Source of the DNA: Oppiella nova
Lineage: Eukaryota; Arthropoda; Arachnida; Sarcoptiformes; Oppiidae
Direction: 5' to 3'
Assembly (NCBI GenBank): GCA_905397405.1
Contig: CAJPVJ010000112.1
Location: 1 to 39,430 of the forward strand
DNA length: 39,430 bases
Shown here: positions 9,444-18,781 of the stretch, in pieces
Layout of the letters: each line of letters opens with the position of its first letter
Numbering within the stretch: the stretch's first letter is position 1
The notes under the pieces: generated by a model
The model's database searches: none
What the model was told of the DNA's origin: nothing
The model's input: only the letters and a program-made list of their open reading frames with translations
Program-made: the position numbers and the translations under genes

Positions 9444-10958
9444 ATGATAGCTCATATTTCTAGTTTAACTTTTAGTGGTATTGATATTATTGATGTTGAT
9501 GTACAAATACAAATATCACCTGGCATACCTAATTTTACTATAGTAGGGCTTGCTGATAAAACTATTGCTGAGTCAAAAGAGAGGGTAAGGGCTTCTCTTT
9601 CTGCTATAGGTCTTGCGTTACCTACTAAAAAATTTTAATTAATTTAGCTCCTGCTGACTTAATAAAGGAAGGTAGTCATTTTGATCTTGCTATTGCTTGT
9701 GCTATACTTACTAGTATGGGAGTATTACCAAGTAGTGAGATGCGAAATTATTTGATAATAGGTGAATTGTCTTTAGATGGGTCTATTTTATCGGTTAATG
9801 GTGCTTTACCAGCCGCTATTGGTGCTTTATCACGAGATAAAGGATTGATTTGTTCTAGAAATAATGGTCGTGAAGTGGCATGGTCTGGAAATAATAGTAT
9901 TTTAGCGCCTAATAATCTTATTGAGTTAGTTAATCATTTTAAAGGAAACCAAATCTTAACTGCGCCAGAAGCAGAAATAGATAATGATATAATAAATTAT
10001 CCAGATTTTAAAGATATAAGAGGGCAAAAAATTGCTAAAAGAGTATTAGAAGTGGCTGCATCAGGTAGTCATAACTTGTTAATGATTACCAGGTACAGGA
10101 AAATCTATGTTAGCACACTGCCTGCCTGGAATATTACCGAAAATATGTCCAAAAGAGATTTTAGAATGTAGTACTATAGCAAGTGTTGCAGGTAGAATAG
10201 AAAATGGTAAACTTTCGAGAGCTAGACCTTTTAGGGCGCCACATCACTCCTGTTCAATAGCTGCAATGGTTGGTGGAGGAGTAGGTAAGCGAGTGAAACC
10301 TGGAGAAATATCTCTAGCTCATAATGGTGTTTTATTCTTAGATGAATTGCCTGAATTTCCTCAAAATGTTATTGAATCATTAAGACAACCAATTGAGACT
10401 GGTGAAATATTAATTTCGCGAGTAAATTCACATGTAAAATATCCTGCTAATTTTCAATTAATAGCAGCTATGAATCCATGTAAATGTGGATATTTAGGAG
10501 ATGAGTATAAGGCATGTGTAAGAGCTCCAAAATGTGGAAGTGATTATCAGATGCGGATTTCTGGGCCAGTAATGGATAGATTTGATTTACACATAGAAGT
10601 CATGAATGTTGGTTCTTATAATATAATAGAGAATAATGTAGAAGAAGAGTCGAGTCAAATTGCTATTAGAGTTGAAAGAGCAAGAAATATTCAGCAAATT
10701 AGGTATAATAAGTGTGGTATCAAAACGAATAATCGTTTGGATGGACAATTATTGATAGATTATGCAATGCCAAAAGATAATGGTCAACAATTATTAAATG
10801 AAGCAAGTAATAAATTTCAGTTGTCAATGCGTGCTTATAATAGAATTTTAAGGGTTGCAAGGACTATTGCTGATCTTGATCAATCGGATAATGTTTATAA
10901 GGTACATATTGCAGAAGCGTTAAGTTATAGAAAAATGGATTTTAGAGTGATAGTTTAA
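9444..10958 (+). pseudogene. comM: ComM/YifB-family AAA ATPase (Mg-chelatase-like), frameshifted
   Basis: Three frames together give a protein of about 500 residues, the normal length for ComM/YifB, a helicase-like AAA+ protein that aids branch migration during recombination of incoming DNA. The first piece (9444-9638, MIAHISSLTFSGIDIIDVDV) ends where a run of six A should be seven. The second (about 9640-10090) contains SMGVLPSSEMRNYLIIGELSLDG. Near 10088-10092 about five bases are missing, removing Gly-Pro of the GPPGTGKS Walker A and shifting the frame. The third runs to 10958, with GTGKS, Walker B VLFLDELPEF and the four-Cys segment NPCKCGYLGDEYKACVRAPK. The A-run change could be a sequencing error; the five-base loss within Walker A is less likely to be one. 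Probably non-functional. Confidence 0.9.
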
Positions 10959-11101
10959 TTAAAATTTGATAAATAATACTTTAAAATAATGGTTTTTTCA
11001 TTTAAGTATAGTTAATTTCTAAGTTTATAGTAACTAATGTTGACTATTAGTTAAAACAAGCTATACAGTATATAATCTTATTATAGAATTATTGAAGTAA
11101 T

Positions 11102-13153
11102 ATGTGCTTTAAACTTAATTATCTAACTATATTAACAATATTAATAAGTATATTTATGCCTAATAAATCATTTTCTGCAGTTGATAATCCTATTATTTCA
11201 CGCCAAATATTATTTGGTAATCCTGATAAAATTAATGTGCGACTTAGTCCTGATGGTAAGTATATTAGTTACTTAGCACCTAAAGATGGGGTATTGAATA
11301 TTTGGATTGCACCATTAAGTGATTTAACAAAAATAGAGGTGGTGACTGATGATAAAGAACGAGGTATTAGAACATATGAGTGGACATATAATAATAACAA
11401 TATTTTATATGCACAAGATAATAAAGGAGATGAGAATTTTTGTATTTATAGTTATAATATTCTTACAAAAGAGACAAAACTTCTTACTCCTCAAAAAGGC
11501 GTAAAAGCACATATAATAGGGATTACTGATAAAAAGCCAAATGAAATATTAATAGGTTTAAATGATAGGGATAAAAAATATTTTGATATTTATAAGTTAA
11601 ACCTTAGCACTTTAACAAAGGAACTTATGTTAAAAAATGAGCAATTTGTTGGGTTTATTGTTGATAATGATTTGCAGTTACGCTTTGCTTCACGTGTTAG
11701 TGATGATGGGAGTGTTGAATATTTTCAATTTAAAGATGATAAATGGGATCTTTATACTAAAGTATCTATGGAAGATTCTGCAAATACAAATTTTGTAGGA
11801 TTTGATAAAAAGGGGGAGGTTGTATATTTACGTGATAGTAGGGGGCGTAATACTGCTGCGTTGAAATCTATTAACCTTACTGATGGTAAATCAACCTTAA
11901 TAGCTGAGGATGAATTGGCAGATGTCAGACCATTTATTCGTCATCCAGTCGAAAAAACAATTCAAGTTGTTGCTGTTAATTATGATAAGGTACGTTATAA
12001 GATATTAGATAAATCAATTAAGGATGATATTGAATATCTTATAACTTTTTATAAAGGAAATTTATCTATTAATAGGACTTTGACTTTGGATGATAATATA
12101 TGGCTTGTAGCGTATGAGAGTGATATTGCTCCAGTTAAGTATTATATATATGATCGTACAAAAAGGACGGTAAAGTTTTTGTTTAATAATAGGGAAGCTT
12201 TAAGTGAGGTAAAGTTGGCCCCAATGTTGCCTATTATTATTAAATCTCGTGATGGATTGGATTTAGTAAGCTATATTACTTTCCCGTTAAACACTAAATT
12301 TGATGAGGATAACAAGCCAATTAATAAAATACCATTAATTATTTACGTGCATGGTGGACCATGGGTTAGAGATTACTGGGGTTTTGATGCAGTGCATCAG
12401 TGGCTTGCTAATAGAAATTATGTAGTTTTAAGTATAAATTATCGTGGTTCAACTGGTTTTGGTAAGGATTTTGTCAATGCTGGTAATATGGAATGGGGTG
12501 GTAAAATGCATAATGACCTTATAGATGGGGTAAGGTGGGCTGTTGAAAATAATATTGCAGATCCTGAAAAAGTTGCTATTATGGGTGGGAGCTACGGTGG
12601 ATATGCAGCTTTAGTTGGTATGACTATGACACCAGGTATATTTGCTTGTGGTATTGATGTAGTAGGTCCTTCTAATCTTTTAACCTTAATAAAAAGTGTG
12701 CCTCCTTACTGGGAACCAATGATCAATCAATTTAAAAAAAGAATTGGTGCTTGGGATACTAAAGAAGAAAGGGAATTTTTGGAACAAAGATCTCCATTGA
12801 CTTTTGTTGATAATATTAAAAATCCTCTTTTTATAGCTCAAGGTGCCCATGATCCTCGGGTAAAACAAGCTGAGTCTGATCAAATTGTTAGGGTAATGCA
12901 ATCTAAAAATATTCCTGTTATTTATGCTTTATATGAAGATGAAGGGCATGGTTTTGCTAGAGCAGAAAATAGATTATCTTATTATGCATTAGTCGAACAT
13001 TTTTTAGCAAATATTCTTGGAGGAAGAGTAGAGCCAATAAATCAAGATTTAGAAGGATCTAATTTTTTGTTGAATAGTAGAAAGAATGTTTCAAATAGTG
13101 AGGCGCAGAAAATTATTGATCAAGAAGTTATGGTAAAGTCTTTATCAAAATAA
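11102..13153 (+). CDS. S9-family (prolyl oligopeptidase-type) serine peptidase, exported
   Basis: The 683-residue protein starts with a likely signal peptide (LTILTILISIFMPNKSFSA, cleavage near residue 26), so it probably acts in the periplasm. A beta-propeller-like region follows (repeated VRLSPDGKYISYLAP-type blades to about residue 370), then an alpha/beta-hydrolase domain. The catalytic triad is visible: Ser497 in GGSYGGYAA, Asp584 in GAHDPRVK, His616 in DEGHGFA. YVHGGPWVRDYWGFD is the usual oxyanion-side segment. Family members are acylaminoacyl- or dipeptidyl-type peptidases that cut short peptides; the exact specificity cannot be read. The gene stands alone, with about 140 bases upstream and a long non-coding stretch downstream. 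Confidence 0.93.
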   Translation: MCFKLNYLTILTILISIFMPNKSFSAVDNPIISRQILFGNPDKINVRLSPDGKYISYLAPKDGVLNIWIAPLSDLTKIEVVTDDKERGIRTYEWTYNNNNILYAQDNKGDENFCIYSYNILTKETKLLTPQKGVKAHIIGITDKKPNEILIGLNDRDKKYFDIYKLNLSTLTKELMLKNEQFVGFIVDNDLQLRFASRVSDDGSVEYFQFKDDKWDLYTKVSMEDSANTNFVGFDKKGEVVYLRDSRGRNTAALKSINLTDGKSTLIAEDELADVRPFIRHPVEKTIQVVAVNYDKVRYKILDKSIKDDIEYLITFYKGNLSINRTLTLDDNIWLVAYESDIAPVKYYIYDRTKRTVKFLFNNREALSEVKLAPMLPIIIKSRDGLDLVSYITFPLNTKFDEDNKPINKIPLIIYVHGGPWVRDYWGFDAVHQWLANRNYVVLSINYRGSTGFGKDFVNAGNMEWGGKMHNDLIDGVRWAVENNIADPEKVAIMGGSYGGYAALVGMTMTPGIFACGIDVVGPSNLLTLIKSVPPYWEPMINQFKKRIGAWDTKEEREFLEQRSPLTFVDNIKNPLFIAQGAHDPRVKQAESDQIVRVMQSKNIPVIYALYEDEGHGFARAENRLSYYALVEHFLANILGGRVEPINQDLEGSNFLLNSRKNVSNSEAQKIIDQEVMVKSLSK

Positions 13154-13913
13154 TAATTTTGAATATTGGTAGAATAATCAAGAAGAAATGGAATCAGATT
13201 GTACTAAATAGTTTTTGGATATATTATGTTATAGATAAGTTACTAATTTAAGTTTCCTTATTTATTAGAAGTTTATGTTTTGTCATTAACATAGATAAGA
13301 TTAGTATAGTTTATAGAAGTTGAACTTATATTGTGATTTTTATTTATAGAAATATATAAACTTAAGATTTGTCTACTAATGAATAAATTATTAATTGATA
13401 ATGTGTAGTTTATAGCGTCATTCACAAAGCTTGATACAAGTTGAATTTTTTGCCATTCGCCTTTGCTCACGTACTATTTTCGCTTGCGCAAGGTGTAGTC
13501 TCAAATTCATCTTGTCTGAAGCTTTGTGAATTTAGCTGTACTATATTTAAATTTTAATAAATAATTAATAATACCAGAAGATAGTTATTAACTATTTAAG
13601 TATTAATTAACAATTAAAAGTTATTTTGATTTATACTATCTATTTTGCAGTAGACTAATGTTTGTCAGTATGTTATATGTTATTTATTGACAAAGGTTTA
13701 ATATATTGAATGGAGTTTAAAATATTGTCTAGTATTAATTAGTTAATACTAAGGTAATATTAAAGCTTATGTCATAAGTAAATAATAAATTTAATTATTC
13801 TATAAATTATATTTTTCTACTAAATTAAAATATTTAACATTATGTCAAATATAGGGATAAATAACTCTATACCTATATTATTTATCATTAAAATAATGGT
13901 GGAGAATATCCAA
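13154..13913. other. Intergenic stretch holding a palindromic repeat
   Basis: About 760 bases between the S9 peptidase and the histidine kinase. The only clear content is the palindromic repeat at 13411-13540. A minus-strand frame at 13273-13470 starts inside the repeat and is not judged a gene. The last bases (13901-13904, GGAG) are the apparent ribosome binding site of the original kinase start. Confidence 0.7.
13411..13540 (-). repeat. RPE-like palindromic repeat, full-length copy A
   Basis: A 130-bp element whose ends are imperfect inverted repeats: left TATAGCGTCATTCACAAAGC, right ending in GCTTTGTGAATTTAGCTGTA. Its reverse complement matches the element at 21632-21763 almost base for base, including the centre (GAGACTACACCTTG and AGTACG). 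Its first 50 or so bases match the partial copy at 15881-15931. The long stem should fold as RNA or single-stranded DNA. The size, palindromic form and occurrence inside genes fit the known class of Rickettsia palindromic elements, but I cannot assign a named RPE family. Confidence 0.88.
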
Positions 13914-13976
13914 ATGTTAATTTGGAATCTATTAATTCTATTAACTTATCTAATATTTTACTTTTGTTATATTTAG
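13914..13976 (+). other. Apparent original N-terminus of the histidine kinase, ended by in-frame TAG
   Basis: GGAG at 13901-13904 lies nine bases before ATG 13914, a good ribosome binding site. The frame reads 20 residues, MLIWNLLILLTYLIFYFCYI (one membrane span), then TAG at 13974-13976, and continues in the same frame through IVN into ATG 13986 and the kinase. The simplest reading is a nonsense mutation in the kinase N-terminus; a short leader peptide is an alternative. Confidence 0.65.
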
Positions 13977-13985
13977 ATAGTTAAT

Positions 13986-14819
13986 ATGTGTTTCTTTATT
14001 TTAATTATCACTTTAGTTCCGTTGATATTATATTTTTATAAATTGAAAAAATATATGCTCTTGGAAACATTGAATAATAAATTACGGGTTAAAGTATCAG
14101 AGATAGAACGAAAGTTGATAGATAAAACTAATCTTTTAAATCATGTAAGTCATGAAATAAAGGCAGTAGTTCATGGGATTAGCAGTATATCTCAATTTTT
14201 ATATGAAAATTGGGAAAAGATAGATGATTGTGAGTGTAAAAAATATATTGGCACTATATCAAATAATAGCCAGAGATTAGTAAAGTTAACTGAGGGGCTA
14301 TTAGAACAGTCTAAATTTAATGCTGGTAAGGTAGTACCTAATTTTGTAGTTATGGATTTAGTTAAATCTATTAAGGAGAATGTACAGCAATTTCAAGAAC
14401 TAAATATGTTAAATGAGGATATAAAAATTCTTTTTATTAATCATAATATTGAAAGGGCGATAATATATGGAGATCAGGTTAGGATTAATCAACTTTTGAG
14501 TAATTTACTTAGTAATGCAATAAAATATACTAAACAAGGTATAATTATTGCAATACTTGATTTAATAAATTCTAATAATATATTCTACTGGCAATTTAGT
14601 TTAATTGATACTGGGATAGGTATTCCAGAAGATGAATTGGAATCTATTTTTGAAGAATTTACTCGCAGTTCAAGGACTGATAATAATTTTGAAGGTACAG
14701 GTATTGGTCTTTCTATTTGCAAAGAAATAGTTTTAGCGCATAATGGTTATATCCAAGCTGAAAACAACCTAAAAAAGGGTGCTAAGTTAAAATTTATGAT
14801 TCCAATTTTAAGAAAATAA
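13986..14819 (+). CDS. Sensor histidine kinase (membrane, possibly N-terminally damaged)
   Basis: From ATG 13986 the product is 277 residues: one membrane span (FFILIITLVPLILYFYKL), a short coiled segment, then HisKA and HATPase domains. The phospho-acceptor is His56 in NHVSHEIKA. The N box is NQLLSNLLSNAIKYT, G1 is DTGIGIPEDEL, and G2 is EGTGIGLSI, so the catalytic core looks complete. There is no sensor domain. The 13986 start has no Shine-Dalgarno sequence, whereas an ATG 24 codons upstream has a good one but is separated by an in-frame TAG. The intact protein probably had two adjacent membrane spans. Translation may restart at 13986, or the gene may be newly inactivated. The receiver protein 24 bases downstream is the obvious partner. 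Confidence 0.85.
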   Translation: MCFFILIITLVPLILYFYKLKKYMLLETLNNKLRVKVSEIERKLIDKTNLLNHVSHEIKAVVHGISSISQFLYENWEKIDDCECKKYIGTISNNSQRLVKLTEGLLEQSKFNAGKVVPNFVVMDLVKSIKENVQQFQELNMLNEDIKILFINHNIERAIIYGDQVRINQLLSNLLSNAIKYTKQGIIIAILDLINSNNIFYWQFSLIDTGIGIPEDELESIFEEFTRSSRTDNNFEGTGIGLSICKEIVLAHNGYIQAENNLKKGAKLKFMIPILRK

Positions 14820-14843
14820 ATATTATTTATATGGAAATCAAAA

Positions 14844-15260
14844 ATGCCTAAAAATAATACTAGGCAACAATGTACCATACTTTTTGTTGATGATGAATTA
14901 ATTTGTCATGATGCAATAAAGTTAGTTTTAAGTAATGTCAAAAATTATAAGGTAATTAGTGCTTATAATGGGAGAGATGCAATTATATTAACTAAAGAAC
15001 TTGGTAATAAAATAGATTTAATATTACTTGATATTTGTCTTGATGATATGAAGGGTTATGAAGTATATAAGAAGATTAGAGAGGATCAAAGTCTTGCACA
15101 TATTCCTATAATTTTTCAAAGTGCTGTATCAAGTTGTTATAATTATAAGGAAGATCATGATATTTTATTAGAAGAGGGAATGCACATAATTAGTAAACCT
15201 TATAAAAATCAGGAATTAATTGATCTTATTCATCAGTTTGTCTTTAAAAAAATATCTTAG
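14844..15260 (+). CDS. Single-domain response regulator (CheY/DivK-like receiver)
   Basis: The 138-residue product is a receiver domain with no output domain. Acidic residues Asp16, Asp17 and Glu18 (LFVDDE), phospho-acceptor Asp63 (LILLDIC), the Ser93 switch position (FQSA) and Lys118 (ISKPY) are all present. It follows the histidine kinase by 24 bases and is probably cotranscribed. Receiver-only proteins act by binding a target protein or as phosphorelay intermediates; the partner here cannot be told. There is a 10-residue polar N-terminal extension and a short C-terminal tail. Confidence 0.93.
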   Translation: MPKNNTRQQCTILFVDDELICHDAIKLVLSNVKNYKVISAYNGRDAIILTKELGNKIDLILLDICLDDMKGYEVYKKIREDQSLAHIPIIFQSAVSSCYNYKEDHDILLEEGMHIISKPYKNQELIDLIHQFVFKKIS

Positions 15261-15301
15261 CTTAATATAAGTATTTAAAAGCAATAATCAGTAATTAAAT
15301 A

Positions 15302-18109
15302 TTAGATTATGCGAGTTAGGTGAGTGTAATTATTATATTGTAGTAAATCTATTTCACACGTAAACAATTTATTTATTATATAATATTCTAAAAAAGATAT
15401 AAGACCTGTCTTGTGATTATTGAGCTCTGCTTGTGTTAGGTCTATTTCTGTAGTTTGAATATAGGGTACTGTACTAGAAATTTTTACATAAATAATTTTC
15501 TTAATATTAGAAACTTCTATGCCAAAACCTCCTTCTAATAATATTAATGCTTCAATAATAAGTTGAGGTGATAAGCCAGATATTATATCTTTTTTAGTAG
15601 GAGTCATACCAGTTTTATAGTCTAAAATAGTAGCATTGCCTTTTTTATCTACTTCAATTCTATCTGCAGTTGCGATAATTTTCAGTTGGTGATCAGCGAT
15701 ATTTAATAATAGCTCACCTTTTAATTCTGAGTAGATATATTTTATATTATTACGTCGTTGTTCATCAAATTCAATAAAATCTTTAGCGATAGAATTAAAT
15801 TTAATTTGCCATATTTTTTGTGTGTATGGAGGAAGAATATTATTATGTAAAATATTAGTACTGATATTTAATATATATTGTACAGCCTCATTCACAAAGC
15901 TTGATACAAGCGAATTTTTTGCCATTCGCTGTTTCATTTTATCATAGTTTTTAGTATATTGTTCTAATATACTATGTATAAAATTACCAAATTCTGATAT
16001 TTTAGGTTCTTGTCCTATCATTTCTTTATTTTTTAAGTTTAAAATCTTTTTAGCATAAAAACTATAAGGGTTTCGTATTAACATTTCTATATCAGTAGCA
16101 GATAATATGCTTGGGAAAAAAGAACTATATGCAATAGTAGTAGGATTACTATTAACAGTAATATTATGAACGGAAGTAGTTATTTTATCATTTAATTTAT
16201 TAAATAAATCATTACCTAAAATATATTGTAATTTCAATATATAATTTGATGGTAATAAATCTAAGTCATTATTTTGTTTTTTCGACTTTGTAATAATTAT
16301 CTGATTGTTATATAAAAATAAATAAAAATAATATAAATATATAGAAGAATGGATGCGAGAAGAAGTTAAGCCTAATTGTTCTTGTATATTTTGACTAAAA
16401 AAAGGATTAATAGTTGGTTGTATAGGCCATGTTTTATTGTTGAAATCAGCTAAAATTACTATATCAAATTTAAGTAATATTAAATCTTCTGCTTTACCAA
16501 TAATTATATTACTATGGTTATTTTGATTATCAAAATATTGATAATTAGAAATTAGAGATTGTAATATTTCAGGAAAATCTTCTTGTTTTTTTAATGTGAT
16601 TTGCCAATTAATTTTTATCAATTCAGCAAGAAATTGTGATAATTCTAAAGAGGATTTTTCATACCAAATAGCAGGATAAAGTTTTTCTGCAATCGTAATA
16701 ATAAGGTTTAATAATTTATTAAACCTTTGATCTTTATTTTTATAAACTATATTAATTATGTTTTGATAATATTCAAATAAGTTATTATCGTTTGTTTGTT
16801 TGATTAGATCTAATATTTGTTGTGGTTTATTAATAAAGCGATTTTTTCCTAATAGTAAAAGTTCTAATTTTTGTGTTGTATGTGAGTTAATTAAAGGATT
16901 TTTTAATAGAATAAAAAGTTTTTTTAAATCAAATTTATTACATACTATGTCACTAATAGTAATTATTAAATTACTTATATGTGTTTTTGATAAATCATTA
17001 CCTATTAGATCCTTAAATTTCAAAGAATTCTTAATAAGAAAATTATAATAAAATTCTTTTATTTTTATATTATTAATGATAATAGCTATTTTTTTATTAG
17101 GATGTTCTCTGCATATTAAGCTTATTTGTTCTGCTTCATGATAAATATCTGTAAATTCAATATAATGTAAATTATCAATTTTAATTGTGTCATTAGGGTT
17201 GTTTATCTGTGCATATAATTTATTATTAATAATTAATTGGTTAAAAATATTATCTTGTATATTATAAGGACCAAGAAATTGAAAATCAGAAAGCTTTTTA
17301 TCCATTGTCTTTAATAGTTGTTTAAGACAATAAAGACTATCAGATATATCATTTATATTATCCTGTAATAGTGCATCTGGCAAATTACTAATTGGTGGCA
17401 AAATTATAAAAGAAGAAGGGAAGTTGGCAATTTTCTTTAAGAAATTCCATAATGAAATATTATCACCGACTATACCAGCTACTATCAGATTGTAGTTATT
17501 TTTTGTATTATGTTCCGTAGAATCAAGTATTGTAAAGCTTTTAAGTTTTTCTACCTCAGCTTTAAGCATATTTATTTGATAATTTGCTTTGTCCTGCTTT
17601 TTAAGTTGTTGTATCCTATGTTTCCATTCTTGATAACTAAATTGTAGTAATTCATAAATAGATTTCCAATGTTCTGAATTATTAAAATATATACGATTAT
17701 TAATATCTTCTATGGATAGGTCATTATAAATAAGTTCATAGAATAGTTTAGCAATTATAGGACTAAATTGTAAAGATTGTATTACATTAAATTTTGATTT
17801 TGGATAATTGTAGATAATATCAGTTAAAATAATCTTTTCCTCTAAAGAGGTTATAGGGTTTAAATTTTCTGGTGATATTCTGAATGTTTCTTTACCCGTA
17901 ACTTTAATATTTGAAAGTGGAATAATATTAGGTAATATTGTAATGGTTTGCTTCTTAATCAGAATTTTTTGTAAATTGAGACAAGCAGTACCATTAGGTA
18001 ATATTACCTTTATCTGATCCATAGATTGTTTATTAGCAAAATTATTAATAATAAAATCTGCTACTACATTTAGGAATGGGCATGATGGAGATATTCTATA
18101 AAGATTCAT
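15302..18109 (-). CDS. addB: AddB-like double-strand break repair protein with PD-(D/E)XK nuclease domain
   Basis: The 935-residue protein has the layout of alphaproteobacterial AddB: an inactive helicase-like N-terminal part (opening LYRISPSCPFLNVVADFI) and a C-terminal RecB-type nuclease domain. The nuclease core is Asp816 in TADRIE, then Asp830-Tyr831-Lys832 in ILDYKTG, followed by SPQLIIEALIL. The segment MLIRNPYSFYAKKIL is where some relatives carry a cluster cysteine; here it is Asn. AddAB resects DNA ends for recombination, but addA is not in this window. Residues 727-743 are encoded by a partial palindromic repeat inserted in frame between two helices of the nuclease domain. The frame is otherwise intact, so the insert seems tolerated. 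Confidence 0.85.
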   Translation of the reverse strand: MNLYRISPSCPFLNVVADFIINNFANKQSMDQIKVILPNGTACLNLQKILIKKQTITILPNIIPLSNIKVTGKETFRISPENLNPITSLEEKIILTDIIYNYPKSKFNVIQSLQFSPIIAKLFYELIYNDLSIEDINNRIYFNNSEHWKSIYELLQFSYQEWKHRIQQLKKQDKANYQINMLKAEVEKLKSFTILDSTEHNTKNNYNLIVAGIVGDNISLWNFLKKIANFPSSFIILPPISNLPDALLQDNINDISDSLYCLKQLLKTMDKKLSDFQFLGPYNIQDNIFNQLIINNKLYAQINNPNDTIKIDNLHYIEFTDIYHEAEQISLICREHPNKKIAIIINNIKIKEFYYNFLIKNSLKFKDLIGNDLSKTHISNLIITISDIVCNKFDLKKLFILLKNPLINSHTTQKLELLLLGKNRFINKPQQILDLIKQTNDNNLFEYYQNIINIVYKNKDQRFNKLLNLIITIAEKLYPAIWYEKSSLELSQFLAELIKINWQITLKKQEDFPEILQSLISNYQYFDNQNNHSNIIIGKAEDLILLKFDIVILADFNNKTWPIQPTINPFFSQNIQEQLGLTSSRIHSSIYLYYFYLFLYNNQIIITKSKKQNNDLDLLPSNYILKLQYILGNDLFNKLNDKITTSVHNITVNSNPTTIAYSSFFPSILSATDIEMLIRNPYSFYAKKILNLKNKEMIGQEPKISEFGNFIHSILEQYTKNYDKMKQRMAKNSLVSSFVNEAVQYILNISTNILHNNILPPYTQKIWQIKFNSIAKDFIEFDEQRRNNIKYIYSELKGELLLNIADHQLKIIATADRIEVDKKGNATILDYKTGMTPTKKDIISGLSPQLIIEALILLEGGFGIEVSNIKKIIYVKISSTVPYIQTTEIDLTQAELNNHKTGLISFLEYYIINKLFTCEIDLLQYNNYTHLTRII
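15881..15931 (-). repeat. Partial RPE-like repeat (copy C), in frame within addB
   Basis: The 51-bp segment beginning TACAGCCTCATTCACAAAGC and running through TGATACAAG and TTTTTTGCCATTCGC matches the first half of the element at 13411-13540. It is exactly 17 codons and encodes QRMAKNSLVSSFVNEAV in the AddB-like protein. The matching half of copy A would read LVSSFVNDAI in the same frame. Only one arm of the palindrome is present, so the strong hairpin is lost. Confidence 0.88.
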
Positions 18110-18177
18110 TAAATCTTACCTAATATTTATTATTTACTTAAATAGCTAAAGTATAAAGAAATCAATTATTGAAATTT

Positions 18178-18606
18178 CTAAGAAGAAAAATATAAAATAT
18201 AAATATAATAACATAATTTTATTATGCTACTAACAATTAAAACTATTGAGAATTTTATTTTAGTAAATCCTGCAGTTAAAGGGATAAATCTTCCTAAAAA
18301 AGGTTCTATAATTAAACTTAGTAAAATTATTTTATATTTAAAATAAAATTTACTAAAATGTTGGTATCTTAGAAGACTTTGTTGGTTTTTAGTGTAATAA
18401 AAAATGTTTAATAATATTCTGCCTAAAAGATAATTTATACTAATAGCAACCATAGAAGCACTAGTTGATAGAATAAGCATCAGAGAGTTATTATATGTGT
18501 TAAACATTGGCATTGAATGAATAAATAATTCGTTATTAAGGCTTATAACTAAATTATTAATTAAACTGTCAATAAATAATGAAAAATATATTTTGAAATG
18601 ATTCAT
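18178..18606 (-). CDS. Small membrane protein, possibly VTT/DedA-like
   Basis: A 142-residue, very hydrophobic protein with about four membrane segments. The C-terminal part EPFLGRFIPLTAGFTKIKFS followed by a hydrophobic helix resembles the conserved Arg-Pro-Gly region of VTT/DedA (SNARE-associated) proteins, which are linked to lipid scrambling and envelope homeostasis. It is shorter than usual DedA proteins (about 190-220 residues) and may be a truncated or divergent member. It lies 68 bases upstream of the addB-like gene on the same strand. Function is not certain. Confidence 0.55.
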   Translation of the reverse strand: MNHFKIYFSLFIDSLINNLVISLNNELFIHSMPMFNTYNNSLMLILSTSASMVAISINYLLGRILLNIFYYTKNQQSLLRYQHFSKFYFKYKIILLSLIIEPFLGRFIPLTAGFTKIKFSIVLIVSSIIKLCYYIYILYFSS

Positions 18607-18781
18607 AAATTAACTCTACCATAATTGAATTATAGCTTGTTACTTATAACTTTATAAACGCCAATATTACCTAATTTAAAAGTATTAGTGCTATGTTGTG
18701 TACTGAATAAAGCATGGGTTTTAACTTTCTGCTAAATTACTATTGCTTCTTCTTAAATAAATTCTTACTTATATTCTTCTC

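Noticed and set aside
13273-13470. Minus-strand 65-residue frame with LVSSFVNDAI
   Set aside because: It begins inside the palindromic repeat and runs into AT-rich spacer; the similarity to the AddB-like protein is due to the shared repeat, not a gene.
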